Shown: piece after piece, positions 38,144 to 47,513 of the stretch
Layout: every line of letters begins with the position of its first letter
Numbering within the stretch: the stretch's first letter is position 1
From: Paludibacter sp.
GTDB lineage: Bacteria > Bacteroidota > Bacteroidia > Bacteroidales > Paludibacteraceae
Direction of reading: 5' to 3'
Assembly: GCA_030655595.1 (NCBI GenBank)
Contig: JAUSNQ010000034.1
Coordinates: 16,598-80,597 of the forward strand
Length of the DNA stretch: 64,000 nucleotides
Notes under the pieces: generated by a model
Databases searched by the model: none
The model's input: the letters and a program-made list of their open reading frames with translations, nothing else
What the model was told of the DNA's origin: nothing
Translations under genes and position numbers: made by a program

Positions 38144-39120
38144 TGTACATTGTTATTCTGATAGTTTTTTTTCTTGCTGAACTATTCTATTTTAAATTGG
38201 CTGACAGGTTCAATATTATTGATAAACCCAATGAGCGAAGTTCTCACAAGCAAGTAACAATGTTGGGTGGGGGAGTTGTCTTTTATTTTTCAATTGTCTT
38301 TTATTTTTTAATGAATGGGTTTCAATATCCTTGGTTTTTTGCAGGAATAACGCTAATTTCAACCATAAGTTTTATTGATGATCTTAAACCTCAGTCTTCT
38401 AAAATACGATTGACCATACATTTGGTATCCATGCTGCTTCTCTTTTACCAGTTAGGTATGTTGGATTTACCATGGTATTATATTTTAATTGGCTTAGTCT
38501 TATCTACCGGTATTCTAAATGCCTATAATTTTATGGATGGTATTAACGGTATGATTGGTGGATTTAATATGATTGTTTTAGGAACTTTGTGGTATATAAA
38601 TAGAAATATCTTTTACTTCGCAGATGAAAAAATGATATACTACATCATTCTTTCATTAATTGTGTTTAACTTCTTTAATTTCAGGAATAAAGCAAGATGT
38701 TTTGCAGGTGATGTTGGAGCTTTTAGTCTGTCTTTCTCAGTGGTCTTTTTGTTGGGAATGTTGATCATCAAATCGGAAAACCTCATTTGGATTGGTGTTT
38801 TGACTGTATATGGAGTTGACACAATTCTGACGATTATTCACCGGTTAATATTAAAAGAAAATATTTTTATTGCACATCGAAAACATTTATTTCAACTACT
38901 TGTTAATGAACTTAAGATACCGCATTTGATTGTTTCTCTGATTTATTCATTAATACAGTTGCTTGTTATTGTAGGATTAATTGTTATTAAAGACAATGCT
39001 TACTTGTATTTGACGGGGGTTATATTCGTATTGTCTGTGACGTACATTTTAATCAAAATCAAATATTTTCACCTACATCAAATTCACCTGCATAAAGAAA
39101 AAATGAACGATAGCAAATGA
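38140..39120 (+). CDS. Polyprenyl-phosphate HexNAc-1-phosphate transferase (WecA/WbpL type)
   Basis: A 326-residue protein with about ten membrane helices. It has the MraY/WecA superfamily motifs: an early Asp pair in FIDDLKPQSSK near residue 80, NAYNFMDGINGMIGG near 125, GDVGAF near 190, and HRKHLFQL near 245. It should start repeat-unit synthesis by moving a HexNAc-1-phosphate onto undecaprenyl phosphate, so it is the initiating enzyme of the locus. It is coupled to the preceding epimerase through ATGA. Confidence 0.92.
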   Translation: MMYIVILIVFFLAELFYFKLADRFNIIDKPNERSSHKQVTMLGGGVVFYFSIVFYFLMNGFQYPWFFAGITLISTISFIDDLKPQSSKIRLTIHLVSMLLLFYQLGMLDLPWYYILIGLVLSTGILNAYNFMDGINGMIGGFNMIVLGTLWYINRNIFYFADEKMIYYIILSLIVFNFFNFRNKARCFAGDVGAFSLSFSVVFLLGMLIIKSENLIWIGVLTVYGVDTILTIIHRLILKENIFIAHRKHLFQLLVNELKIPHLIVSLIYSLIQLLVIVGLIVIKDNAYLYLTGVIFVLSVTYILIKIKYFHLHQIHLHKEKMNDSK

Positions 39121-39180
39121 AGAGTTTAAGAGCTAAAACTATTATCAGAACCAAAGATTATTAAATTAAATTTCTTATCA

Positions 39181-39579
39181 ATGAAGATCATCAACAACCA
39201 ACTTTTAAACACCATATCTGAAGAAGCTCAACACAATCCCCGTCTGCGCATCAACCACAACCTGCATGCTTCTCTCGACGACAAAGTTCAACGTTTGCTC
39301 AATGCCATAGAGCCGGGAACAATCTTTCCAGTTCACAGGCATAAAAATACAGATGAAACATATATCATTCTGCGCGGAAAATTAGATGTGAAGTTTTACA
39401 ACGAGCAAAAGGAACTTATTGAAACTTATCGTTTAGACCCCACTGAAGGTAAATATGGTATTCACATTCCTGCTAACAGCTGGCACAATGTAGAAGTGCT
39501 TGAAACAGGTACGGTTATTTTTGAAGTAAAGGAAGGGCCCTATTTTCCTTTAGTAGATAACGATATCATGCAGGTTTAA
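39181..39579 (+). CDS. wbuC: WbuC family cupin protein
   Basis: A 132-residue cupin. The first metal motif is HRHKNTDETYIILRGKL near residue 45 (His, His, Glu). The second is the HIPANSWHNVE stretch near 98. The sequence LNTISEEAQHNPRLRINHNLH at the start is typical of WbuC, a small protein often found at the end of O-antigen and capsule gene sets, whose reaction is not known. It lies 60 bases after the WbpL-type gene and is probably the last gene of the block. Its codon use and GC look more like the core genome than the sugar genes before it. Confidence 0.9.
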   Translation: MKIINNQLLNTISEEAQHNPRLRINHNLHASLDDKVQRLLNAIEPGTIFPVHRHKNTDETYIILRGKLDVKFYNEQKELIETYRLDPTEGKYGIHIPANSWHNVEVLETGTVIFEVKEGPYFPLVDNDIMQV

Positions 39580-39608
39580 TCCCTTATGTTAAAATATTTT
39601 AGTTTTAT

Positions 39609-39640
39609 TTTGTTGTTTTAATGAATAATGATTATTTTTG
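39609..39640 (+). promoter_or_regulatory. Promoter of the repeat-lipoprotein/barrel pair
   Basis: TTTG at 39609-39612, 20 bases, then TATTTTTG at 39633-39640: a full match to the Bacteroidota promoter. It predicts a leader of about 40 bases before ATG 39688 and separates this pair from the polysaccharide genes. Confidence 0.6.
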
Positions 39641-39687
39641 CTCATTCCTTTACAAAAAACTTCAATTAATAACTAAAATTTAACAGC

Positions 39688-42417
39688 ATGAAGATTAAAA
39701 ATTGTTTTGTTGCGCTCGCAACAAGTTTGCTATTTTTTTGGGGATGTACAGAGGACCAGTCGGAGTTAAATCTGTCATCCATTGATCAATTTGTTACAAT
39801 TTCCGGTACAGTTGTTTACAATACAGGGGTTGACACTACCTCTACTGACTACACAATGGAAATTATGAAACCGGCTATCGGTCGAAAAGTCTTTGTTGAG
39901 GTAGGATACGCTAACTACAAAGCTGGTGCTGTAGGAAATAAGATTTTTGAAACCGTAATTGATTCCACAGGAAACTTTTCGGTTGAAATTCCTACTATTT
40001 CAACGGGTATTACAGCTAACATCAGGATGGAAGAGTTTTCAGCCTATTTTAGTGAATACGTAAAGATGGAAGATGGTAAGCCGGTATTTAAAACCCGACT
40101 CCGGCGTTTTGAAACTGCGTTACCTCCTTTGGTTGGACTTAAACCCGGTGCGTTTTCATATCCTACACATGTGACCTATAATTCTGTTGTGATTGATTTA
40201 GAGGGATATAACGAGAAAATTACGCTTACAGGGAATGTACAATTGGCTTTTGAATCATCATTCCGCACGGGAGCATATAAACCTGCTGCATCAGGAACTG
40301 TGGAACTCGAAATCGTCTATGATCCGCTTGGTACTCCCATGGTGCTCACTTTCGGTACTACTGCGGATGCATCCGGGAATTATTCTGTTACCGTTCCGCT
40401 AAAATCATATAAAGCTGGTTTCAGGATTAATAAAGTATCTGTACTGGGTATCGGTCAAAATGCATATTCGCACTACAATAAACCAGGTGAATCAATTTCT
40501 CTTACAGGTGCTTACCAAACAACACTCGCAGCTGGATTTCCTGTAACACTGACAAATATTCTTGAAAATATACCTCATTCATTAGGCAAACAATATTTGA
40601 AGTTTACGCCTAATTTCAATAATGGCTTACCTGCTCAAAATGCGCCGGAGTCTTGGTCGGATAATCTGGCCGGTTGGGAAAATTATGACGGTTACAATGA
40701 GCAAGTAACCCTCACAGGTACTTATAATTTAGCAAATGAAACTGCTTTTGCCGTGGGTTCATATAATACTGCTGTACGTACAATTAAGGTAAATGTCGTG
40801 TATGGCACTAAACCAACAAAAGTTGTTCTTGCCGCCACACAAGCTGACGGATCTTTCAGTATTGATCTGCCCGCTCAGAAAACTACAGACACGTATGCTG
40901 TGACTGTGCTCGCTCCGGAAGAAACTGAATTTATACACTACAAGTCTGCCACAGAAACCGCTACGATTAGAGGAACCTATGGCATATACAGGAACATCAG
41001 AAAAGATGCTCCGCAATGGTTCGAATTGGGTGATTATTATTATAAATTTACACCTACCACCGCACCGGCAACGTGGCAAGCAAATCTGGCAGGTTGGGTT
41101 AAAATTAAAGACCATAATTTAACTGCTACTGTTTCCGGAAAAGTATATCTGGCGAAAGAATCGGCATTTGCTGCCGGATCTTATGAAGCTGCTAAGGGAA
41201 GGGTTATTGCCATTAGTGCGGGTGGAAACATATATGAAGCTGCTGTTGGTGCTGATGGAACTTTGAACATCGCCGTGCCAATTCAAAACAATGGCGACGA
41301 ACTGGCGGTTACACTCAATACAACTACGATTACAGGGATCAAGGATTTTACTCATTTTACAAATGGGGGTACAACTGATACAAGAATTCTGACAGGTAGT
41401 TTTACTGCAACACAACTCAAACCGGCAACTTCAAAATGGAATGAACTAGGTGATGTTTATTTTACTTTCACACCTGCAAGCGCTCCTGCAACTTGGCAGG
41501 TTGATTTGGCGGGATGGAAGGTTCGTCTCGACCACAATGCTTCTTCAAATATCAGGGGAACTTTAAAATTGCCGGTTGAAACAGCATTTCGTTCAGGAAG
41601 TTATGTTGGTGCTGCTTATCAAATTGTGAAATTGTCAAGTAATGGATTTACCTTGGTTGGTGCGACGGATGCAAATGGTGAATTCACTATTCCTGTGCCG
41701 CTGAAATATGCTGATGAAGAACCAGCAACTACCTGGGATGCTTCGATGAACATCATCAGCACTACTTCTTTTGCGCATTTCCGCAAACCTGCTAATAGCA
41801 CAACTGAAATCTTATCAGGAAATTACACAGTGAAACTAACGGATGTTCCGCTTGGTTCTGCATGGAATCGCCTTGGTACACGTTATTATGATTTCAGTCC
41901 GTCGGGATCTCCGACAAACTGGTCGGCTAACTTGCCGGGATGGGTTGTGGTACCAAACAGTTCAGCTAATATTACTGTAAAAGGTAAAGTGAAACAGGCT
42001 GTTCAGGTGAAAGATGGAAGTAACTGGTCGCCAAGCTGGGCAAATTGTCCAAATCGTATGGTTTCGGTTGGTTTGTCCGGGACTAATTACGCAGTTGTAA
42101 CCAACGCTGCGGGTGATTTTACATTCAATCTTCCCGTGACAACAGTACCGGCATCCTATAATATCACGATAAATCCCGCTAATGATCTCGCAGATGTTGC
42201 ATTTATTCATCACCCTAATATTGCCACTGATGATGCAATCACCATTTATGGGAAATTTGTAAGCGCCGCAAACATAGCAGCAAGGGTAACCAATAAAGAT
42301 GCAAGTACAAATTTATATGAAGTTGCAGAATCTGCTAAAATGAGCTTTAATCCGACTGTTGTTCCTGCCGGATGGGGAAATTATTCCTGGACAGCTATCA
42401 TTGCAAATGAACAATAA
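39688..42417 (+). CDS. Lipoprotein with six homologous beta-rich domains, function unknown
   Basis: A 909-residue lipoprotein: basic start, hydrophobic core and lipobox LFFWGC with Cys near residue 20. The rest is about six copies of a ~145-residue unit. Each opens with a strand like V-G-(V/L)---ESAF--GSY--A and continues with a DA-G-F---VP strand. Then come an aromatic-His motif (F-HY or F-HF) and TG-Y, and copies 2-5 close with W--NLAGW. The strand pattern resembles transthyretin or carboxypeptidase-regulatory-like beta-sandwiches, but I do not recognise the family. Repeat 1 lacks the His. The protein is probably on the cell surface or outer-membrane periplasmic face, with the barrel 24 bases downstream as likely partner. 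Confidence 0.85.
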   Translation: MKIKNCFVALATSLLFFWGCTEDQSELNLSSIDQFVTISGTVVYNTGVDTTSTDYTMEIMKPAIGRKVFVEVGYANYKAGAVGNKIFETVIDSTGNFSVEIPTISTGITANIRMEEFSAYFSEYVKMEDGKPVFKTRLRRFETALPPLVGLKPGAFSYPTHVTYNSVVIDLEGYNEKITLTGNVQLAFESSFRTGAYKPAASGTVELEIVYDPLGTPMVLTFGTTADASGNYSVTVPLKSYKAGFRINKVSVLGIGQNAYSHYNKPGESISLTGAYQTTLAAGFPVTLTNILENIPHSLGKQYLKFTPNFNNGLPAQNAPESWSDNLAGWENYDGYNEQVTLTGTYNLANETAFAVGSYNTAVRTIKVNVVYGTKPTKVVLAATQADGSFSIDLPAQKTTDTYAVTVLAPEETEFIHYKSATETATIRGTYGIYRNIRKDAPQWFELGDYYYKFTPTTAPATWQANLAGWVKIKDHNLTATVSGKVYLAKESAFAAGSYEAAKGRVIAISAGGNIYEAAVGADGTLNIAVPIQNNGDELAVTLNTTTITGIKDFTHFTNGGTTDTRILTGSFTATQLKPATSKWNELGDVYFTFTPASAPATWQVDLAGWKVRLDHNASSNIRGTLKLPVETAFRSGSYVGAAYQIVKLSSNGFTLVGATDANGEFTIPVPLKYADEEPATTWDASMNIISTTSFAHFRKPANSTTEILSGNYTVKLTDVPLGSAWNRLGTRYYDFSPSGSPTNWSANLPGWVVVPNSSANITVKGKVKQAVQVKDGSNWSPSWANCPNRMVSVGLSGTNYAVVTNAAGDFTFNLPVTTVPASYNITINPANDLADVAFIHHPNIATDDAITIYGKFVSAANIAARVTNKDASTNLYEVAESAKMSFNPTVVPAGWGNYSWTAIIANEQ
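39784..42405 (+). repeat. Six diverged ~145-residue protein repeats in the lipoprotein gene
   Basis: Units begin near 39784, 40205, 40705, 41120, 41545 and 41965. The clearest shared pieces are PATWQ-(N/D)LAGW (41071 and 41485; variants at 40651 and 41911) and the F-H(Y/F) motif followed about 12 residues later by G-Y/F. The DNA identity is low, so the copies are old and held by selection on protein structure. Confidence 0.7.
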
Positions 42418-42441
42418 TGCTACTGTTAGTAATTAGAAACA

Positions 42442-43356
42442 ATGAATATGAAAAATATGAAAAATTCAAAAATATGGATATGTATTGTGTTTCTGTTTGT
42501 ACTAACAGTTCACATTTCGTCGGCACAAACAACAGATCAAAAAAGTAAACCGACACTGCCCAAAGCAGGTGACTTAGGTTTAGGAATTGACCTGATTCCG
42601 GTGCTCGATTATCTTGGAAATATGTTCAACGGAACGACCAATAACACTTTGAATAGCTTTGGTGGCGAACCTTTGTTGCCACTTGGTATTCTTGCGCCGG
42701 GTGTTTCTATCAAAGGAAAGTATATGCAAACGGATAACATGGCTTATCGTTTCAACTTTGGTACGATTGGTCAAACTGCAGTCCAAAATGTATATATAAG
42801 AGATGATGCCGCATTCTTTAACGATCCCTTATCCGAAGCAAGAGTTGTGGATACACACTGGCAACATCGATCGGGAATGTCGTTCTCTGTCGGAATGGAG
42901 TATAGAAGGGGATACAACCGCATTCAGGGATATACTGGTCTGGATTTGATTTATGGTTTCGAAATGGCAACTGATGTTTATGAATACGGAAATGCTGTCA
43001 CAGAAATCAATCAAATGCCATCAAGAGGATTAATAGGAACGGCTCCAATTCCAGTTCCATACTGGACACAGACTTATGTGACAGGAAAGTATTTTGATGG
43101 CAGTGCTCATTATTTTGGTTTAGGTGCTGTGGTTGGTGTTGAATATTTTCTAGCCTCTCACTTGTCATTGGGTGGCGAGATAACAATCTATGCACTCCAA
43201 ATGATTAAGAGTCAAGCACATCAGAAGCAGGAAGGTTTTAATACGATAACCAATAAGATAGAGAACCGGACAGAATTGTTGTCGCCCGGTGATCGATCAT
43301 TTTCTTTCGGAACACAGAATCTAGGAGGAAAACTGTATATGATGTTCTATTTCTAA
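42442..43356 (+). CDS. Putative outer-membrane beta-barrel protein, partner of repeat lipoprotein
   Basis: A 304-residue protein with a signal peptide (hydrophobic core, cleavage near ISSAQ, residue 29). It has many amphipathic strands rich in Gly and Tyr (YRFNFGTIGQT, FSVGMEYRRGY, YFGLGAVVGVEYF, LGGEITIYAL) and ends in LGGKLYMMFYF. The final Phe and alternating pattern are those of BAM-inserted barrels. I do not recognise a family. It is co-transcribed with the repeat lipoprotein and followed by a terminator, so the two form a closed unit. Confidence 0.75.
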   Translation: MNMKNMKNSKIWICIVFLFVLTVHISSAQTTDQKSKPTLPKAGDLGLGIDLIPVLDYLGNMFNGTTNNTLNSFGGEPLLPLGILAPGVSIKGKYMQTDNMAYRFNFGTIGQTAVQNVYIRDDAAFFNDPLSEARVVDTHWQHRSGMSFSVGMEYRRGYNRIQGYTGLDLIYGFEMATDVYEYGNAVTEINQMPSRGLIGTAPIPVPYWTQTYVTGKYFDGSAHYFGLGAVVGVEYFLASHLSLGGEITIYALQMIKSQAHQKQEGFNTITNKIENRTELLSPGDRSFSFGTQNLGGKLYMMFYF

Positions 43357-43370
43357 CAACATAAATTTGT

Positions 43371-43426
43371 AAGGAAGCTGTCAGAATCACACATAATTAC
43401 CGTGATTTTGACAGTTTCCTTTTTTT
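43371..43426 (+). terminator. Rho-independent terminator after the lipoprotein/barrel pair
   Basis: AAGGAAGCTGTCAGAATCAC and its near complement GTGATTTTGACAGTTTCCTT form a stem of about 20 bp with two or three mismatches around a 12-base loop, followed by a run of T from 43420. It ends the plus-strand unit; the minus strand lacks a good T run. Confidence 0.75.
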
Positions 43427-43449
43427 GATGTTCCTATTCAAGAAGAAAT

Positions 43450-46335
43450 CTACAATATAAATTTAACAAATAAGTCTCCCACTTTCAAAATATACATCTG
43501 ACCTTTCGATAGCCCTGATATAGCAATTGTCTTGTTACTGGATGTTATTTGTTGAATTAATTTTCCGTTGACTGTATAAACGAGAATCAAATTATTGCCT
43601 TCGGTATTATCTCCTTGATTGAGAATAACATTTCCGTTAAGGTCTTTATAAATTGAAATCTTGTTGTTTGTATTAGAAAAATGAATAATTTCAGATTCAT
43701 CTAATTCTACTGACACCAAATTGGAAGGCGGTGTGATGTTTTCATATTTGATGGTGTTGTCAGAATTGAGTGTTTTATCACTTGCTTTTACACTGTAATA
43801 ATATGATCTTCCTGGAACTATCAGATCAACATAAGCCGAATTGCCCTCAATCCATTTGTTAAACGCATTGAATTCAAGCCTTTGTGATAGCGTTACAGCA
43901 ACATCATCAACCGAAACATATGCAATGCCTTTTTTAAATGATATTTTAAACTGAATATAATGATTTGCTTCGCTCAAGGAATAGTTTTTTATGGTATTCA
44001 ATGAGGAACTGATGTTAAAGTTTTCCAGCAATGACCAAGTTTCTCCGTTCCAGCCTTCAACATCAATTGATCCGCTGTTTTCTCCTATTGATCTTATATA
44101 GAATGAGAGTTCGATAACAGGAAAGAGGAATATATCTGTTTGGATATAATCACCGGTATTTTTAAATTGAATTGAAGGTACTGAATCACCTGCAAAATTA
44201 TAGGAAGAATTTAATGATTTGGCATTGATGGTCCATCCTATAGGTGCATTTAATCCATTATTAAACCCTTCTTTTAATGTAGTCGTTCCGTCAGTTACAC
44301 TGTAAGCCGTGAGATAATATCCTGAGGCATCTTCTACTTGATTCCAGCTTGCATAGTAACCTTTTAAACTGACATCAGTTGCTTCATTTGCGACCGGACT
44401 TACTACTTTAACAGGACGTGTTGATGTGCCGGATATGCTTTTCTGAAGTATTTCTGCATCCTGTGTACGAATATTCAGGTAATCGTAGTGTACCTCCTGA
44501 AATGATGCTTCTGTTGGATTGTAGCGAATCAAAATGACAGTGCTATCGACAAGCGAGTCAATTGGCACAAGTTCTATGTTTTTTTTCCAGTTGTCGGAAG
44601 GATCATTTTCCTTTTTTAATTCAAAATGCGATTTAAAATTAAAATCAATTTGAATGTTTGCTTTTAAACTTTTTCCACTGACTGAAAATTTCTGTATGAC
44701 AGACGGAGTCCCAAGCAGTGTTGTAAAAGCAGTTATATTATTCTGGTCGGAATAGATGATTGGAGGATTTCCACCACCCATAAAACTGAAGGTTATCACT
44801 CCAGTTGTTTCTTTAATATTTGTAATCGGTCTGCCAATATCAATTCCTGACCTCAACCTAGGACTATAGTTGGTGATATTTTGTGAGCCGGGGAAAGGAT
44901 CGCCTTGTAATGTGCCAGAACTTGCAATTCCATCAGCTTCAATGATATCAACACCCATCGCTGCCGGGTCGTTGTTTGGTCCGTTGTTGTTCCACGTTGA
45001 TTGATTGTAATAAACCCTCGTAATCAACATGCCACTTCTCGGAAGAAATGCATCCCACCCGGTTTTCTGTCGGTTTTCTAATGTGAAGAATTCAATAGGA
45101 TTTGGACTTGATCCGTTCAGGTTGTGGTTGCCGTTTTGTGTTATAATATAAGCCTTGTTGTTGATTTTCAAATCTGTTAATGAAACGTCTTGTGGAGAGT
45201 TTAAGATGGTGGGAGTAAGCCATCCCAAATAAAATCGATCGTATGCCGAATAGGTTGGTGGTGTACGACCTTGATTCAGATATGCTCCACCATCCATAAT
45301 ATTCCAATTTGAAAGTGTGTGATGCTCTGCATTATTTGTCGCGTAATAATCCGGCAAACCATAAACATGTCCGAATTCATGCGCAAAAGTTCCTATACCA
45401 CACATATTGCTTCCGCTGCTTCCCCTGAGTTCTGATGTGCAGGCATAACCAGATATTCTTTTTCCATTTAACATCAAGGTTGTATTCAATGCCCAACGAT
45501 GTGGCCATATTGATTCTAGAGGCCCACCTTCAGCTTCGTTGTGGCCTGCGTAATAAACAAATACATTATCAACAATTCCATCGCCATCTGTGTCATACTG
45601 AGCAAAGTTAACTCCATCAGCTGCAGCTGCGTTACAAGCATCCATAACCATTTCACGTGGTTTCACATCATCATCGCTGGAGTTGTTAGCTCCATAAAAA
45701 GCCCGATTATTGGGAAGTGTATAGGGCCCGACAACAACAAATTCGGGCGAAGAAACACCATTGGAAGCAACATTGAAATAATCACGTGCAGAACCTGTAC
45801 CTCCATTCGTTGAGTATCCGGACTGATTTAATAAATTGGTGAATGCTACTTGAGGATTAGGAGTAACAAAGGCAACATCTTTATAATTGACAAGTATTAC
45901 AATTGATTTTGGAGAACCGGTTTTTGGGAATTTTTTTTGAGTTTGATCATCTGCTTGAGATGCTGCAACACGATTTGCCCTTCTTTCCTGTCTCACTTTT
46001 GAGAAATCAGGATAGGTTTCTAAGGTGTTGAGGAGTTTTTTTTCTGAATCCGTTCTCTTTTCTATTTGATTTACCTGAACTCCCGTGGAGATAATTTCAC
46101 CTTGTGCATTTTGTTTTGCATAATGGTAAATACCTTGTGTGTCCTGATGAATTAAAAAACCATCAAGCGTTAGTTTGTAACTGAAGAATTCATCGCCTCT
46201 TAAATAAAATGTCAACTCACTGCCATCGGGCTGAATCTTTGTTATGGGATATGGAGTTGCAGGAACCCCAAAAACAGATACAGTTATCAGTGTAAGTATT
46301 AAAGCAAGAACAGTTTTGATTGATAGTTTAAACAT
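43450..46335 (-). CDS. Secreted M6-family metalloprotease with C-terminal sorting domain
   Basis: A 961-residue secreted protease. It has a signal peptide (to about 23) and a propeptide (to about 140). The catalytic domain carries the zinc motif HEFGHVYGLPDYY near residue 317, of the M6 (immune inhibitor A-like) HExxHxxGxPD type. About residues 530-850 hold Ig-like and MAM/cleaved-adhesin-like beta domains. The last 80 residues (KISIYKDLNGNVIL, VYTVNGKLIQQI, GQMYILKVG) match a T9SS type A sorting domain, so export by the type IX system is likely. It has its own promoter and is convergent with the lipoprotein/barrel pair. Confidence 0.92.
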   Translation of the reverse strand: MFKLSIKTVLALILTLITVSVFGVPATPYPITKIQPDGSELTFYLRGDEFFSYKLTLDGFLIHQDTQGIYHYAKQNAQGEIISTGVQVNQIEKRTDSEKKLLNTLETYPDFSKVRQERRANRVAASQADDQTQKKFPKTGSPKSIVILVNYKDVAFVTPNPQVAFTNLLNQSGYSTNGGTGSARDYFNVASNGVSSPEFVVVGPYTLPNNRAFYGANNSSDDDVKPREMVMDACNAAAADGVNFAQYDTDGDGIVDNVFVYYAGHNEAEGGPLESIWPHRWALNTTLMLNGKRISGYACTSELRGSSGSNMCGIGTFAHEFGHVYGLPDYYATNNAEHHTLSNWNIMDGGAYLNQGRTPPTYSAYDRFYLGWLTPTILNSPQDVSLTDLKINNKAYIITQNGNHNLNGSSPNPIEFFTLENRQKTGWDAFLPRSGMLITRVYYNQSTWNNNGPNNDPAAMGVDIIEADGIASSGTLQGDPFPGSQNITNYSPRLRSGIDIGRPITNIKETTGVITFSFMGGGNPPIIYSDQNNITAFTTLLGTPSVIQKFSVSGKSLKANIQIDFNFKSHFELKKENDPSDNWKKNIELVPIDSLVDSTVILIRYNPTEASFQEVHYDYLNIRTQDAEILQKSISGTSTRPVKVVSPVANEATDVSLKGYYASWNQVEDASGYYLTAYSVTDGTTTLKEGFNNGLNAPIGWTINAKSLNSSYNFAGDSVPSIQFKNTGDYIQTDIFLFPVIELSFYIRSIGENSGSIDVEGWNGETWSLLENFNISSSLNTIKNYSLSEANHYIQFKISFKKGIAYVSVDDVAVTLSQRLEFNAFNKWIEGNSAYVDLIVPGRSYYYSVKASDKTLNSDNTIKYENITPPSNLVSVELDESEIIHFSNTNNKISIYKDLNGNVILNQGDNTEGNNLILVYTVNGKLIQQITSSNKTIAISGLSKGQMYILKVGDLFVKFIL

Positions 46336-46352
46336 AAATAAAATTTACAACA

Positions 46353-46360
46353 CAAAGATA
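46353..46360 (-). promoter_or_regulatory. -7 box of the M6 protease gene
   Basis: TATCTTTG on the minus strand (TAnnTTTG), 17 bases before the ATG at 46335. No -33 match was found. Confidence 0.5.
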
Positions 46361-46430
46361 ATTATATAAATGAATTAGAAAGGGTGATTGTTCATTGTTC
46401 TGAGATATTTTGCAGAATTTAATACTTTGA

Positions 46431-47513
46431 TCAACAAGCATTCATTACTGCCAACAAAATTTTTTCTTCTTCTTCCCAGCAAAATAAATCTTTTAGATCT
46501 TTAAAGTGATCCGTGTTTTGAGGGAATTCTAACATCTCATTGATTGTCTTTGCTAAATTGCGTGGTTGGTAATCTTGGGTTAGTACGCCGGTATGATGCG
46601 TTTTTACGATTTGCTCAATTTCCGGAAAGGGACTCGCAAGTATGGGTACACCTGCATGCAGGTAAGAAAAAACTCTGTTTGGCAAAGCATAATAATAGCT
46701 CAATCCTTTGTTTTCGAGTAAACAAAGACCGATGTCACCTGATGAGGTATAAGTGTATAGCTCTTTTCCGGGAACCTTGCCATGAAAAATAACCTTCGTC
46801 TGCAAATCAAGTTTTTTTACCTTTTGCATGAGTTGTTCGCGGATGTCTCCATCACCAATGATGTATAATATTGCATGATCTATGTAAGGCATGGCATCGA
46901 TGACCCATTCTAAACCCCTTCCTACATTCAAAGCCCCTTGGTAGAGGATGATTTTTGTGTTTTCAAAATGTAGTCTTTTCTTTGATGGCACTTGTTTGTA
47001 AGGCACATTTCGAAGCACATGCATTTTAATCTGATATTTTCGGTTGTAATATGCTGCAATTGAATTGCATACTGTAAACGAAGTGGTGAGATGAGGAAAA
47101 ATCCAATTCTCTATGGCTATCCATATTTTTTGCACAACCGGTCTGTCTTGCAGCTCAGGAACTTCAGGAAATAATTCGTGTGCATCGAAGACTAATTTGC
47201 TACCTTTAATTTTTGAAGCAACAAAGTTTGCGGGTAAAGTGTCGGTATCGTTGGCGTAAAATATATTTGCTTTTGAAAATAGGAGTGCAAAAAGCAAGCG
47301 GAGATTCAATTCAAAATAGAATAAAAAACTTCTATTAAATATCAAACGGATTCTTTTATAAGGATAATTAAGTTGCAGCGGTTGACTGTTCTTGAGTTTT
47401 CTTCCAATTAAAGTGACATCAAACCCATTTTTGTATAATGAATCAGCAACTTTCAATACCCTCTGATCAGTACTCAAATCATTAGAAACTGATATGATAA
47501 TTCTTCTACTCAT
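46431..47513 (-). CDS. Glycosyltransferase family 4
   Basis: A 360-residue GT-B enzyme. The N-terminus RIIISVSNDLSTDQRVLKVADSL is typical of a Bacteroidota GT4 group. LVFDAHELFPEVPEL lies near residue 110, ILYQGALNVGRGLEW near 195 and YALPNRVFSYLHAGVPILASPFPEI near 284. ATG 47513 is used; it overlaps the end of the deacetylase-like gene by 8 bases, and a GTG at 47525 is a weaker choice. It is the last gene of the uvrA operon. The product may add sugar to a surface glycan; the donor is unknown. Confidence 0.88.
   Translation of the reverse strand: MSRRIIISVSNDLSTDQRVLKVADSLYKNGFDVTLIGRKLKNSQPLQLNYPYKRIRLIFNRSFLFYFELNLRLLFALLFSKANIFYANDTDTLPANFVASKIKGSKLVFDAHELFPEVPELQDRPVVQKIWIAIENWIFPHLTTSFTVCNSIAAYYNRKYQIKMHVLRNVPYKQVPSKKRLHFENTKIILYQGALNVGRGLEWVIDAMPYIDHAILYIIGDGDIREQLMQKVKKLDLQTKVIFHGKVPGKELYTYTSSGDIGLCLLENKGLSYYYALPNRVFSYLHAGVPILASPFPEIEQIVKTHHTGVLTQDYQPRNLAKTINEMLEFPQNTDHFKDLKDLFCWEEEEKILLAVMNAC

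Noticed and set aside
39580..39687. Invertible promoter such as those of Bacteroides capsule loci
   Set aside because: No flanking inverted repeats or nearby integrase was found here or before 21876 and 26712.
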